Part shown: positions 40,036-50,650 of the stretch, piece by piece
Numbering within the stretch: the first letter of the stretch is position 1
How the letters are laid out: the number at the start of each line of letters is the position of its first letter
DNA from: Romboutsia sp. CE17
Lineage (GTDB): Bacteria; Bacillota; Clostridia; Peptostreptococcales; Peptostreptococcaceae
Direction of reading: 5' to 3'
Length of the DNA stretch: 64,000 nucleotides
Assembly: GCF_012317385.1 (NCBI RefSeq)
Contig: NZ_CP051144.1
Location: forward strand, 2,232,001-2,296,000
Notes under the pieces: model-generated
The model's input: only the letters and a program-made list of their open reading frames with translations
What the model was told of the DNA's origin: nothing
Database searches by the model: none
Translations under genes and position numbers: made by a program

Positions 40036-42516
40036 CTAATAGCTCTTTGAATATTCGTCTTTTAAATCCTTTAGATTTTTAAGTATTATACTCTCATCTA
40101 GATTTAATTTTTTGTTTGGCTTTTCTAATAAGCTTATAGACATTGTATTATTATCGTAATCTAAATTAAAATCTAATAATGACAATTCTTTAAAAACATT
40201 TAATATTGTAAATACTTTTATAGGCATTATATTAAATGTCTTTTTTATGTCTAGCATATCTAGTTCAAAAATTTTATTTACTAGAGCTAATTTATATACT
40301 ACTATAAACTCATCTCTCTCTGGAATGATGTTATTTATAATGTTCTTCAAATATAATTGGTCTGTTTCATTATAATATTTAATAATATTACAATCTTTAT
40401 TTTTACTTTCACTTAGATACGAATATTCTTTAGTATTATATAAATAATCATAAAGAACAATATTATTATATCTTTTTACATCTATTTTATCAATATTTGG
40501 TGAAAATATAAGTTGTAGTTTAGCTATATTTATAGTATTTTCTCGGTAATTGATATCAAAGTCTTCTTCTAGCAATGATAAATCTGAGATAGCTCTATAA
40601 AAACCATTTACTGTATTAGTTATTACTAATGTATCATCCACCAAATAGTCAAATATATTTATATCTTTGCTGCCTTCTATAGTATATTTCCCATTTATAT
40701 TTGTGCTTATTAGGTTTTTACCATCAGAATTAATAGTATACAAGTTATTCTCATTATTGGGAACTATTTTTGAAAATAATTTTAAAGAAATTTTATCCTT
40801 CATGGCATTTTTCGGATGAGACATTCTCATATCTTTAAGTAAAAACTGAACAGTTCTATTACCCATATAATTATTTTCATCTAATTGAAATAATATATCA
40901 ACTTTATCTCCAGGCTTAAAGTTTTCCTTCAAGTGAGCCATATTAAATCCTATACACTCATAAGTATTTTCGTTATATACATTAAGCTTTAAGTGTTGCT
41001 TATTTTTACCCAAAGTAAATATATCATCTAAAACTAAATTTCTCATTATAAATCTAGGACTTGGATTACTAAGACCAAAAGGCTCTAATTTATGAAGCTC
41101 ATCTACTAAATCTAAACTAACCTTATCTTCAGCTAATTCAAACTCTACATTAATATTTTCTATCATGTCTTCAGAAGTAAGATTATAATCTGCTATCTTA
41201 TTAACTTCATCCCTTAGTATATCTACCTTATCTGCATCTAATCCTAAACCTGCAGCTTGGTCATGTCCTCCAAATTTATTTAATAAATGTTTACATTTCA
41301 TAAGAGCATCAAAAATACTAAATCCTTTTATAGATCTTGCTGAACCAGTTGCCTCACCATTTTCTATAGTAAGAAGTATAGTAGGTTTATAATACTTTTC
41401 TGTAAGCTTTGATGCAACTATACCAATTATACCATGTTGCCAGCCTTCATTTGCAATTACTAGAACCTTATCATTTTCGTATCTTTCATTTGATTTTATA
41501 ATTTCTTCAGCTTCATGATACATCTTAGCTTCTATCATTTGTCTTTCATTGTTCTTTTCTTCTAGCATTCTAGCTATTTCACTGGCTTCGTACTGACTCT
41601 TAGTTGTAAATAACTGTACTCCTAAGTAAGAATGTCCTAATCTTCCAGAAGCATTTATTCTAGGTCCTATAGCAAAACCTATATGTGATGATCCTATTTT
41701 TTCAGTGTCTACACCACATACTTTGATAAGCTCTCTTAATCCTAGATTTTTCCCTTCTTTCATAAGTTTTAAACCATTTTTTACTATTATTCTATTCTCA
41801 TCTACTAATGGAACAATATCACAAATTGTAGCCAATGTAGCTATTTCTAAATAATCGTACATACTAGTTTTAAATACTTCTTCTGGAGTTAAAGCTTGTA
41901 TTAACTTAAAGGCAACTCCACATCCACAAAGCATATCAAATGGATAGTTACAATCTTCTTGTTTTGGATTTATAACTGCATATGCATTTGGTATTTCGCT
42001 TTGGCATTCATGGTGATCTGTTATTATAACATCTATTCCTAATTCATTTGCTAATTCAACTTCTTTTACAGAAGTAATTCCACAGTCCACACTTATAATT
42101 AAGTTACATCCTTGTTCATGAATTTTTCTTATAGCATCTTCATTTATCCCGTATCCTTCTTCTAATCTATTTGGTATATAATAGCTAACAGGATAGTTAA
42201 TAGAATCAAAATATAAATAAAGTATTGATGTCGAAGATACCCCATCAACGTCATAATCTCCATATATGTATATACTTTCATTATTTTCTATTGCTTTTTG
42301 TATTCTTTCTACAGCTTTCTTCATATCCTTCATTAAAAATGGATCTCTCAAATAATCTAAAGAAGGGTTCATGAATATTTCCGCACTTTTTTCGTCTTCA
42401 ATCCCTCTATTTTTTAATATTTGACTAATTTCCGGAGAAATATTTATTTTTTCACTTAATTCACTTTTATTAACTTTTCCTTTGTGTTTTAATGTCCATT
42501 TTTTATTAAATATCAA
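40036..42516 (-). CDS. recJ: Single-stranded-DNA-specific exonuclease RecJ
   Basis: 826 residues. 5'-3' exonuclease used in repair and recombination. The DHH domain contains [23 protein letters not shown] and ITDHHECQ metal motifs. The DHHA1 domain has [11 protein letters not shown], and an OB-fold follows (about 450-560). A C-terminal extension of about 250 residues beyond the 570-residue E. coli length is common in clostridia and has no known activity. It is preceded by the AarF-like gene 12 bp away. Confidence 0.95.
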   Translation of the reverse strand: MIFNKKWTLKHKGKVNKSELSEKINISPEISQILKNRGIEDEKSAEIFMNPSLDYLRDPFLMKDMKKAVERIQKAIENNESIYIYGDYDVDGVSSTSILYLYFDSINYPVSYYIPNRLEEGYGINEDAIRKIHEQGCNLIISVDCGITSVKEVELANELGIDVIITDHHECQSEIPNAYAVINPKQEDCNYPFDMLCGCGVAFKLIQALTPEEVFKTSMYDYLEIATLATICDIVPLVDENRIIVKNGLKLMKEGKNLGLRELIKVCGVDTEKIGSSHIGFAIGPRINASGRLGHSYLGVQLFTTKSQYEASEIARMLEEKNNERQMIEAKMYHEAEEIIKSNERYENDKVLVIANEGWQHGIIGIVASKLTEKYYKPTILLTIENGEATGSARSIKGFSIFDALMKCKHLLNKFGGHDQAAGLGLDADKVDILRDEVNKIADYNLTSEDMIENINVEFELAEDKVSLDLVDELHKLEPFGLSNPSPRFIMRNLVLDDIFTLGKNKQHLKLNVYNENTYECIGFNMAHLKENFKPGDKVDILFQLDENNYMGNRTVQFLLKDMRMSHPKNAMKDKISLKLFSKIVPNNENNLYTINSDGKNLISTNINGKYTIEGSKDINIFDYLVDDTLVITNTVNGFYRAISDLSLLEEDFDINYRENTINIAKLQLIFSPNIDKIDVKRYNNIVLYDYLYNTKEYSYLSESKNKDCNIIKYYNETDQLYLKNIINNIIPERDEFIVVYKLALVNKIFELDMLDIKKTFNIMPIKVFTILNVFKELSLLDFNLDYDNNTMSISLLEKPNKKLNLDESIILKNLKDLKDEYSKSY

Positions 42517-42528
42517 ACTTAATCACCT

Positions 42529-44193
42529 CTACTTTCGTCTATATTTAGCTTTAAATATCGTTATTACAAGAGTAAGCCCCAATACAAATGATACTAAAAA
42601 TCCTGCTAAAGCAAGATATCTTATCCATACACTTTGTTCTATATTTGGCGAAGCAATAATTAGAGATGAACCAACTACTAATGAAGCTAGTACTAAACTT
42701 AACGATATATTAGTAGTTAAGTCACTTAATTGTTCTTCTAATTTTGGAGCTTTTATGTCATCTATATGAATTTTTATATTATTTTTTTCTATATTTTTAA
42801 GTATAACCCTCAATTGTTTCGGTATAGTTTTTAAATCTAAATATATATCTTCTATGGAATCCTTCGAGCTATCAAATAATGCCTTAGGATTCAATCTATT
42901 ATTATAATAATATCTTATAAACTCCTGTCCTATAGAGTAAACTGTAAAATTAGGGTTTAGTTCTCTAGCTGTTCCTTCTAGAGTTATTACTGTCTTTGCT
43001 AAAGTTGTAAGTTCTGTTGGCATAGCAATATTATACTTTCTAAAGAACATGAAAATTTCATTTAATATATCAGATAAACTTATTTTATCTAAAGGAACAT
43101 CATAGTAATAGTGAAGCAAATATAATAAATCTAATTTAAGAGCATCTTTATCTACTGTTGTTTTTGTTATACCCATATCTTCTAATAAAAAAATAATTTT
43201 ATCAGCATTTTTCTGCACAGCTGCTAAAACTATATTATTTAATGAGCTAAAAGTCTTTTTATCAACAATTCCTATCATACCAAAGTCAATATATGATATA
43301 CAATTACTATTTAATACAAAAATATTTCCCGGGTGAGGATCTGCATGAAAAAATCCACATTCAAAAACTTGCTTAAATAGTGCCTTTACTCCAATCTTAC
43401 TTATATTATCAGTGTCCCATCCAAATTTTTTTATTTTACTTATATCACTAAGCTTTACACCAATTATTTTTTCCATTACTAAAACTTTTTTGGTAGTATA
43501 CTCACTATAGATCTTTGGTATATAAACTTCTTCACTATCCTTAAAAATCTCATAGAATTTCATGGCATTTATAGCTTCAAAATTATAATCAAGTTCTCTT
43601 AATAATTGAACTTTAAACTCTTCTAATATTTTTTCGAAGTTAGTTTCATTCTCTTTAACTATATCATTCAAAATACTAGCTCCACTTTGAAGTATTTCTA
43701 AATCCGCCTTTATAGTTCTTTCTATGTTAGGTCTTTGTATTTTTATAATTACATCCTCTCCAGAATATAATTTTGCCTCATACACTTGACCAATAGACGC
43801 TGCTGCAATAGGAACTTCATTAAACTCTTTAAATACATCTTCTATATTTAACTTAGTTTCACTAACAAAAATTTCCTTAGCAATATCTGTACTAAACTCT
43901 TCTACATTATCTCTAAGTTTACTAAGTTCATCTATAATATCCTGATCAAAAATATCATTTCTAGTACTCAAAATTTGACCAAGTTTAACATATGTAGGAC
44001 CAAGCTCTTCAAAAGCCTTTCTAATTCTTTCCCCCGTAGTCATATACTGCAACTCTTCATTTGGTTTAGTTATAGGAATTTTATACGCTACATGATCCAT
44101 ATTCAACTTTTCAACAGCAAAACCAAATCCATATTTTATAAGTATATGTAATATTTCCTTATATCGTTTAATGTTCTTATAATTAATCTTCAC
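42529..44193 (-). CDS. AarF/ABC1/UbiB-family atypical kinase
   Basis: 554 residues. The atypical kinase core contains LGPTYVKLGQILSTR (KxGQ motif), AAASIGQVYEAKLYSGEDVIIKIQRP (A-rich loop and catalytic Lys), FFHADPHPGNIFVL and YIDFGMIG. Two membrane helices lie at the C-terminus (about 500-545). UbiB relatives support ubiquinone synthesis in aerobes, but this organism is unlikely to make ubiquinone; in anaerobes a general isoprenoid-lipid role is proposed. It begins the recJ-apt-relA-dtd run. Confidence 0.9.
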   Translation of the reverse strand: MKINYKNIKRYKEILHILIKYGFGFAVEKLNMDHVAYKIPITKPNEELQYMTTGERIRKAFEELGPTYVKLGQILSTRNDIFDQDIIDELSKLRDNVEEFSTDIAKEIFVSETKLNIEDVFKEFNEVPIAAASIGQVYEAKLYSGEDVIIKIQRPNIERTIKADLEILQSGASILNDIVKENETNFEKILEEFKVQLLRELDYNFEAINAMKFYEIFKDSEEVYIPKIYSEYTTKKVLVMEKIIGVKLSDISKIKKFGWDTDNISKIGVKALFKQVFECGFFHADPHPGNIFVLNSNCISYIDFGMIGIVDKKTFSSLNNIVLAAVQKNADKIIFLLEDMGITKTTVDKDALKLDLLYLLHYYYDVPLDKISLSDILNEIFMFFRKYNIAMPTELTTLAKTVITLEGTARELNPNFTVYSIGQEFIRYYYNNRLNPKALFDSSKDSIEDIYLDLKTIPKQLRVILKNIEKNNIKIHIDDIKAPKLEEQLSDLTTNISLSLVLASLVVGSSLIIASPNIEQSVWIRYLALAGFLVSFVLGLTLVITIFKAKYRRK

Positions 44194-44216
44194 ATTATCA
44201 CTCCTAATATTGCCCG

Positions 44217-44281
44217 TACTATATCTATCTATCTATCTATTTAATTAATTAATTAATTAATTATTTATTTATCTATTTATA
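44217..44281. repeat. Tetranucleotide microsatellite
   Basis: About five ATCT units are followed by about five TTAA units and TTTA variants. Probably slippage-prone. It lies upstream of the AarF-like gene start, so length changes could alter its promoter spacing. Confidence 0.85.
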
Positions 44282-44354
44282 TTATACATTACTTATATAC
44301 TAGAATAGATAATAATAAACCTTATTTATTCAATAGTTTCTATTATTACCATAA

Positions 44355-44417
44355 TTTAATAAATTTTACAATTATATATGACTAATTGAATGATATATAA
44401 TTATAAAATTTATTAAA
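44355..44417. repeat. 25-base near-perfect inverted repeat
   Basis: Arms 44355-44379 and 44393-44417 pair with one mismatch around a 13-base loop; both arms are almost pure A/T. No T-run asymmetry; function unknown (cruciform or weak terminator). Confidence 0.7.
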
Positions 44418-44529
44418 CTTAAGATATTCCATTGATAATATAAGCTTTCTTTATTAAACAATTTCTCATAAATTCTATTAGCTAATAGACATAAAAATAA
44501 AGTTTAGCTGCAAAACTTAGAAAAAGAAG

Positions 44530-44652
44530 ATTTAGCTAATCCTCAGGGCTAAATGGAAATATTTATTTTATAGCCATTTGCAGCATCATTTCGCTGCATG
44601 GATAGAAAATAAATATTCCAAAAAGCCCGGTATTAGTCAAATCTCCCCTAAG
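44530..44652. repeat. Long hairpin element with conserved tip, copy C
   Basis: Outer pairs GCTAAT/ATTAG(T)C and GGGCT/AGCCC (44545-44550 with 44623-44628), inner arms GGAAATATTTATTTT (44555-44569) with AAAATAAATATTCC (44607-44620), and the tip CCATTTGCAGC...GCTGCATGG (44574-44601). CCCCTAAG follows, as in copies A and B. It sits just past the 3' end of the carbonic anhydrase gene. The rest of the 44194-44666 gap holds no gene. Confidence 0.75.
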
Positions 44653-44666
44653 CAAGCCACTAAACT

Positions 44667-45167
44667 TTATTTATGTTTATTAGCATTTTCAACATAATTT
44701 AATGCTGATTTTGTTATACTTTCTTTTTCTTCATCTGAAAGCTCTCTAATAACTTTCGCAGGAGAACCCATTGCAAGCACTCCAGAAGGAATTTTTTTAC
44801 CTGGAGGAACTAAACTACCTGCACCAAGTAAGGTAAACTCCCCTATCTCGGCTCCATCTAATACTATAGCTCCCATACCTATTAAAGTATTATCTCCAAT
44901 TTTGCATCCATGCACTAAGGCTTTATGACCTACTGTTACATTGTTTCCAATAGTAGTAGGCTCATCCCATCCAGTATGTACTACAGATCCATCTTGAATA
45001 TTTGTGTTTTCACCTATTACTATAGGTTGTTCATCACCTCTAATAACTACGTTATACCATATACTTGCATTCTTTTTTATTTTTACTTCGCCTATTATAT
45101 CAGCACTCTCTGCTACGAATACAGACTCATCAATGCTTGGGTCAATTCCATTGAAACTTTTTATCAT
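44667..45167 (-). CDS. Gamma-carbonic-anhydrase family protein
   Basis: 166 residues, left-handed beta-helix made of hexapeptide repeats (for example IGEVKIKKNASIWYNVVIRGDEQPIVIGENTNIQDGS in shorter units). Metal ligands are in the expected places: VVHTG (His), VGHKALVHGC (two His). Relatives (YrdA, PaaY, Cam) include true carbonic anhydrases and acyltransferase-like proteins; activity here is unproven. GGAAG precedes the ATG. It lies 6 bp after scfB and is probably co-transcribed. Confidence 0.88.
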   Translation of the reverse strand: MIKSFNGIDPSIDESVFVAESADIIGEVKIKKNASIWYNVVIRGDEQPIVIGENTNIQDGSVVHTGWDEPTTIGNNVTVGHKALVHGCKIGDNTLIGMGAIVLDGAEIGEFTLLGAGSLVPPGKKIPSGVLAMGSPAKVIRELSDEEKESITKSALNYVENANKHK

Positions 45168-45173
45168 GGGTTA

Positions 45174-46547
45174 TTACTTCCCTTCTAACATTTTTTTCGC
45201 TTGTATCATTATAGAACATTCAGTACGTTTCTTTTGCATTTCACATCCAAGGTCATATGGCTTCATTATATCACCATTGAAGTTCATAGCATTTGCATGA
45301 CATCCACCTGAACAGTAGAACTTATTCCAGCAGTTCATACATTCTTCTTTGCTATAAACGTGAGCATCTCTAAACTTGTTAGTTATATCTAAAGGAAGAA
45401 CAACTTCTTCATCCATTATATTAGCTAACTTATACTCTTCATTTCCAACAAATTGGTGACAAGGATATATATCTCCTCCTGGAGTTATAGCTAAGTATTC
45501 ATTACCTGCTCCACATCCAGTTATTCTCTTTATTACACAAGGACCTTGATTTAAGTCTATTATAAAGTGGAAGAATTTAAAGTCATCACCTTTAACTTGC
45601 ATATCAGCATATTTAACAGCTAACTTTTCATATTCTTCAAATACCTTTGGTAAATCCTCTTCTCTTAATGCAAATGGATTAGACTCATCATCAACAACAG
45701 GCTCTATTGACGTTAATTTAAATCCTTGCTCTGCAAAGTACATAACATCCTCTGCAAAATCTAAGTTTTCTCTTGTAAATGTTCCTCTTATATAATAGTA
45801 TTTATCTTTTGGTCTTTCATCTACAAGTTTCTTAAACTTAGGTAATATTATGTCATGACTTCCTTTATCATTTAAAGTTGGTCTCATATTATCATTTACA
45901 GATTTTCTTCCATCTAAACTTAAAACTGCATTATGCATATTTTCATTTATATATTTAATCTTTTCATCATCTAATAAAATACCGTTAGTAGTTATAGTAA
46001 ATCTTATATTCTTACCATGTTCCTTTTCTACACTTCTTCCATACTCAACTAATTGTTTAACTACATCAAAGTTCATTAAAGGCTCTCCACCAAAGAAGTC
46101 TATTTCTAAGTTTCTTCTATTTCCAGAGTTAGCTATTAAATAATCTATAGCTTTTTTACCAACTTCAAAACTCATTAATTCTTTAGTTCCACCGAAATCA
46201 CCTTGAGCAGCAAAGCAGTATTTACATTTTAAGTTACAATCATGAGCAACGTGTAAACACATAGCTTTAACAACTTTTTTTCTATCTATAAAGCTAGGAT
46301 GAGTACTATAAACCTCTTCAGTATAAAGAAGACCTTCTTCTTCTAAATTAGCTATTTCATCACAAGCCTCTAAAACTTGCTCAGCACTATACTCATTCTT
46401 TAAAACTTCAACTATCTCTTCCTTAGACTTTTCTTTATAAAAATCTAAAACTCTGTAAGCCACATCATCTAAAACATGAACGGCTCCACCATTTACATCA
46501 AGAACGATATTATAACCATTCATTGAAAACTTATGTATCATACTCAT
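45174..46547 (-). CDS. scfB: SCIFF peptide maturase (radical SAM/SPASM)
   Basis: 457 residues from the ATG at 46547, 9 bases after AGGAGG; an open frame to 46613 has no site. Installs thioether crosslinks in the six-cysteine SCIFF peptide. An N-terminal peptide-binding RRE-like region (about 1-95) precedes the radical SAM motif CNLKCKYCFAAQG (C-x3-C-x2-C), GGEPLMNF, and a SPASM domain with GCGAGNEYLAITPGGDIYPCHQ and CMNCWNKFYCSGGCH. The partner peptide gene lies 278 bp upstream in the same direction. This pair is almost universal in Clostridia; its product's function is unknown. Confidence 0.96.
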   Translation of the reverse strand: MSMIHKFSMNGYNIVLDVNGGAVHVLDDVAYRVLDFYKEKSKEEIVEVLKNEYSAEQVLEACDEIANLEEEGLLYTEEVYSTHPSFIDRKKVVKAMCLHVAHDCNLKCKYCFAAQGDFGGTKELMSFEVGKKAIDYLIANSGNRRNLEIDFFGGEPLMNFDVVKQLVEYGRSVEKEHGKNIRFTITTNGILLDDEKIKYINENMHNAVLSLDGRKSVNDNMRPTLNDKGSHDIILPKFKKLVDERPKDKYYYIRGTFTRENLDFAEDVMYFAEQGFKLTSIEPVVDDESNPFALREEDLPKVFEEYEKLAVKYADMQVKGDDFKFFHFIIDLNQGPCVIKRITGCGAGNEYLAITPGGDIYPCHQFVGNEEYKLANIMDEEVVLPLDITNKFRDAHVYSKEECMNCWNKFYCSGGCHANAMNFNGDIMKPYDLGCEMQKKRTECSIMIQAKKMLEGK

Positions 46548-46561
46548 TACAAAACTCCTCC

Positions 46562-46580
46562 TAAAAAATTCGCTTTTGCT
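46562..46580 (-). repeat. Fragment matching the end of the GAGCAACG repeat family
   Basis: The minus strand reads AGCAAAAGCGAATTTTTTA, the 3' end of copies 1 and 3, immediately before the scfB ribosome site. Possible decayed copy. Confidence 0.35.
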
Positions 46581-46727
46581 TTTCCAATTTATATGTAAAA
46601 ATATCACACTCAATTGTCAAAACTCGCTAATCTATACAATCAACACATTTTTCACTCATTGGCATCTAACACCAATACCTATTATATATCTTATATAAAA
46701 TCTAATCAATATCATTACTCTATAACG

Positions 46728-46771
46728 AAAAAAGAGTTATCTCAAAATGATAAATACCACCGAGACAACTC
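46728..46771 (-). terminator. Terminator/attenuator between scfA and scfB
   Basis: On the minus strand GAGTTGTCTC and GAGATAACTC pair (one mismatch) and are followed by TTTTTTC. A second short hairpin CCACGAATGGTCGTGG lies just upstream at about 46783-46800. Partial read-through would give more peptide than enzyme. Confidence 0.65.
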
Positions 46772-46825
46772 CTATAAATTCACATCCACGACCATTCGTG
46801 GCCTACGATCAAATACAAAATTTAA

Positions 46826-46969
46826 CTATCTTTCGCACTCTTGGTTAGCTACTGTACAAGAAGTTTTACAAGCAGATTGACAAGATGTTTGACATTCTCC
46901 ACATCCACCTTTAGCAGCACTATTCTTTAATGTAGCTTGAGATAAAGTTTTTATATGTTTCTTTTCCAT
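46826..46969 (-). CDS. scfA: SCIFF (six-cysteine) peptide precursor
   Basis: 47 residues, ATG at 46969 behind TAAGGAGGTAATTTAAG. The leader MEKKHIKTLSQATLKNSAAK precedes the Cys-rich core G-G-C-G-E-C-Q-T-S-C-Q-S-A-C-K-T-S-C, followed by TVANQECER. Six cysteines occur within the forty-five-residue pattern that defines the family (ScfA, TIGR03973-type). The core Thr after the Cys run is the usual crosslink acceptor region. It is followed by a terminator-like hairpin and then its maturase gene. It is missed by length cut-offs. Confidence 0.96.
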   Translation of the reverse strand: MEKKHIKTLSQATLKNSAAKGGCGECQTSCQSACKTSCTVANQECER

Positions 46970-47034
46970 CTTAAATTACCTCCTTATTTATGAATCTTCA
47001 TTGATTATAACATAATTTGTTCCTTTTGTGGAAC

Positions 47035-47397
47035 TTATTTGAAGTTAACACCTATAACTCCACCAATTCCACCAGATAATGTTGTCAAGAAAACTTTATA
47101 TAGCATGTCAGTTTCAAAATTAAACTTTTCTTGAGCTAAGTAAACTATTGCTATAAGACATACTATGTACAATAAACCAACTATTAACCCATATATAAGC
47201 CCTTTTTCTTTTATGTGTTTTGATGCATAAAATCCACCAAAAGCTGCTGATATAGTTGTTATAAATGCAGTAACCATATGAATGCTGTTTCCTGATACTG
47301 TTGTAAATGTTAGTATCAAGTTATAGATAAGTAAAACTGCCAATGTAATTATATAAGAGTAACCTAACCCTTTTAAAACATAATTCGTTTTATCCAT
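47035..47397 (-). CDS. TIGR04086-family membrane protein
   Basis: 120 residues from the ATG at 47397, 7 bases after GGGGAGG. Four hydrophobic helices (about 10-30, 36-58, 66-86, 98-118), the last including LSGGIGGVIGVNF. These small proteins are found next to yajC, tgt or scfA across Clostridia and have no known function. Its ribosome site lies within a hairpin that also follows yajC. Confidence 0.8.
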   Translation of the reverse strand: MDKTNYVLKGLGYSYIITLAVLLIYNLILTFTTVSGNSIHMVTAFITTISAAFGGFYASKHIKEKGLIYGLIVGLLYIVCLIAIVYLAQEKFNFETDMLYKVFLTTLSGGIGGVIGVNFK

Positions 47398-47401
47398 AGC
47401 A

Positions 47402-47442
47402 AAACCTCCCCTCGAAGAATATATATTCAAGGGAAGGTTTAA
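47402..47442 (-). promoter_or_regulatory. Hairpin ending yajC and covering the next ribosome site
   Basis: On the minus strand AAACCTTCCCTTGAAT pairs with ATTCTTCGAGGGGAGGTTT, placing the GGGGAGG ribosome site of the TIGR04086 gene in the 3' arm, followed by TTTTG. It can act as a terminator for yajC and also limit initiation of the next gene. Confidence 0.55.
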
Positions 47443-47455
47443 AAATTACTATTTA

Positions 47456-47734
47456 TTAAGCTTGTACTTCTTTTGATTCAACAGTTCCTATAGCCCACTT
47501 TTCAAATGGTACCTTAGTTCTGTTAGGTCCGATTTCTAATATTACAGAATCTTCTTCAACTTTAGCTACGTTAGCTATTATTCCACCTATAGTAGTTACT
47601 TTATCTCCTACTTTTAAACTATTTCTCATTTCTTTTAAAGCATTCTCTTTTTTCTTTTGAGGTCTTATAAATAAGAAGTAGAATACAGCGAATATTGCTG
47701 CATACATTAATATCACAGTTATCCAGCTTTGCAT
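47456..47734 (-). CDS. yajC: YajC, Sec translocase accessory subunit
   Basis: 92 residues. One N-terminal membrane helix (about 5-22) followed by FLFIRPQKKKENALKEMRNSLKVGDKVTTIGGIIANVAKV, the signature of YajC, and the C-terminal KVPFEKWAIGTV. It associates with SecDF and SecYEG in protein export. Next to tgt, the normal neighbour across bacteria. GGAG is upstream of the ATG. Confidence 0.96.
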   Translation of the reverse strand: MQSWITVILMYAAIFAVFYFLFIRPQKKKENALKEMRNSLKVGDKVTTIGGIIANVAKVEEDSVILEIGPNRTKVPFEKWAIGTVESKEVQA

Positions 47735-47794
47735 TTTGATACATCTCCTTTTATATTAAATTTTTAATATAATAAACATTATATATTAAAACAA

Positions 47795-48952
<1,158 letters not shown>

Positions 48953-49528
48953 TTATAGCTTTTGAGTTTCATCAAGATCATTATTTTCTTTAAATTCTTT
49001 TCTTTCAAGCTCTTTTTCTGTGTTGTTTTTAGCTTGCTCTTTTAACATTTTTTCTCTACAAGCTTCACATTCTTCACAGGTCTGTCCTTCTTCGCAATCT
49101 TCATAATGTATACTGGTCACATTCATTGTGCTATTGTCATCCGTAAGTAGGTATTTTCTAATAGCAAATAATCCTGCTATTGATATTATACCTAAAAGTA
49201 AATCTGCCATTCCAGCTGTTTTCGGAAGTAAAAGTAATTTTCTTGCTATTGCGTATAAAAGTACTTCCAGTAAAGCACCTGGTAAATGAAGGGATAACAT
49301 TACTACTAATTCTACCCCTATTACTAATAATAATATTTGCCCTAATAAACTATTTAATTGAGAATACTCAACAGGATTTTGAAAATCAACAATGTAAGCA
49401 TCCCATATCATCCTTAGTACATCTATAGTACCTAGAAATACTGCAAGCAGTACAACCATTGCTAAAATAGATTCAAATACATATGCAATTCTTAGCGATA
49501 AGTTATTCTTATCTATACTATTTTTCAT
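48953..49528 (-). CDS. PsiE-like membrane protein with a Cys-rich tail
   Basis: 191 residues. Four hydrophobic helices (about 12-32, 58-80, 84-97, 104-122) in the arrangement of phosphate-starvation-inducible PsiE-family proteins (FESILAMVVLLAVFLGTIDVL start). The cytoplasmic tail has C-x5-C-x2-C-x2-C (about 148-158), a possible metal or redox site not usual for PsiE, then a highly charged end. Function unknown. It is between queA and tgt on the same transcript, 9 bp after queA. Confidence 0.65.
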   Translation of the reverse strand: MKNSIDKNNLSLRIAYVFESILAMVVLLAVFLGTIDVLRMIWDAYIVDFQNPVEYSQLNSLLGQILLLVIGVELVVMLSLHLPGALLEVLLYAIARKLLLLPKTAGMADLLLGIISIAGLFAIRKYLLTDDNSTMNVTSIHYEDCEEGQTCEECEACREKMLKEQAKNNTEKELERKEFKENNDLDETQKL

Positions 49529-49537
49529 TTTATCCCC

Positions 49538-50563
49538 CTATTTTATAATCATTGCATCTCCAAAACTGAAAAATCTATATTTCTCCTTAACTGCAACGTT
49601 ATATGCATTTAATACATTCTCTTTTCCAGCTAATGCACTGACTAACATTATTAGTGTAGATTCTGGTAAGTGGAAATTTGTTATAAGCTTATCTACTACT
49701 TTAAATTCATATCCTGGGTATATGAATATATTTGTCCAACCACTACCTTCTTTAACTCTATTATCTTCAGTTGCAACGGATTCTATTGTTCTTGAACTAG
49801 TAGTTCCTACACAAATAACATTATTGCCATTTTCTTTGGCTTTATTAATTTTATCTGCTGCTTCTTTACTTACAACATAATATTCAGAATGCATCTCATG
49901 CTCTAATACATCATCTACCTTAACTGGTCTAAATGTACCCAAACCAACATGTAAGGTAACAAAAGCAATATCAACACCCTTATCTTTTATTTGCTGTAAT
50001 AGTTCTTCTGTAAAATGAAGACCTGCTGTAGGAGCTGCTGCAGAACCATTATGCTTAGAATAAACAGTTTGGTATCTTTCTCTCTCTTCTAATCTTTCAG
50101 TTATATATGGTGGAAGAGGCATATTACCTAATTCATCTAAAATTTCTTCAAAAATCCCTTCATAATGGAATTTTATTATTCTAGAACCTTCCGGTCCCAT
50201 ACCAACTACTTCACCTATTAATTTGCCATTTCCAAAAGAAAACTTAGTTCCTATCTTAGCTCTCTTTCCTGGCTTAACTAAAGATTCCCATGTATCATTT
50301 TCATCTCTTTTTAATAATAAAAATTCTATTTTTCCTCCAGTATCAACCTTTTCACCTATAAGTCTAGCTGGTATAACTCTAGTATCATTTAATACTAAAC
50401 AGTCACCTGGATTTAAATAGTCTATTACATTTTTAAATATCTTATGTTCAATATTTCCGCTTTCTTTATCTAAAACCATTAATCTAGAACTAGATCTATC
50501 AAGTATTGGTACTTGAGCAATTAATTCTTCTGGTAAATCGAAATAAAAGTCACTTGTCTTCAA
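49538..50563 (-). CDS. queA: S-adenosylmethionine:tRNA ribosyltransferase-isomerase
   Basis: About 341 residues from a TTG at 50563, 10 bases after AAAGGAAG; alignment of the start [18 protein letters not shown] with known QueA favours this over the in-frame TTG at 50584. Makes epoxyqueuosine on tRNA from preQ1 and SAM. Typical sequences: [36 protein letters not shown] and [14 protein letters not shown]. It follows ruvB, the usual ruvCAB-queA-tgt order. Confidence 0.95.
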   Translation of the reverse strand: MKTSDFYFDLPEELIAQVPILDRSSSRLMVLDKESGNIEHKIFKNVIDYLNPGDCLVLNDTRVIPARLIGEKVDTGGKIEFLLLKRDENDTWESLVKPGKRAKIGTKFSFGNGKLIGEVVGMGPEGSRIIKFHYEGIFEEILDELGNMPLPPYITERLEERERYQTVYSKHNGSAAAPTAGLHFTEELLQQIKDKGVDIAFVTLHVGLGTFRPVKVDDVLEHEMHSEYYVVSKEAADKINKAKENGNNVICVGTTSSRTIESVATEDNRVKEGSGWTNIFIYPGYEFKVVDKLITNFHLPESTLIMLVSALAGKENVLNAYNVAVKEKYRFFSFGDAMIIK

Positions 50564-50650
50564 TGTTAATAAACTTCCTTTCAAAATTATACTATTTATC
50601 TTACAATTACTATTTATAATATCAAAGAATTAGATTTTTTTCTATTAAAA

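Noticed and set aside
44217-44281. Phage or plasmid attachment site
   Set aside because: The repeats are plain ATCT/TTAA microsatellites with no integrase or tRNA nearby.
46614-46880. 88-residue plus-strand ORF opposite the scfA region
   Set aside because: It is antisense to the SCIFF peptide and its terminator and has no ribosome site.
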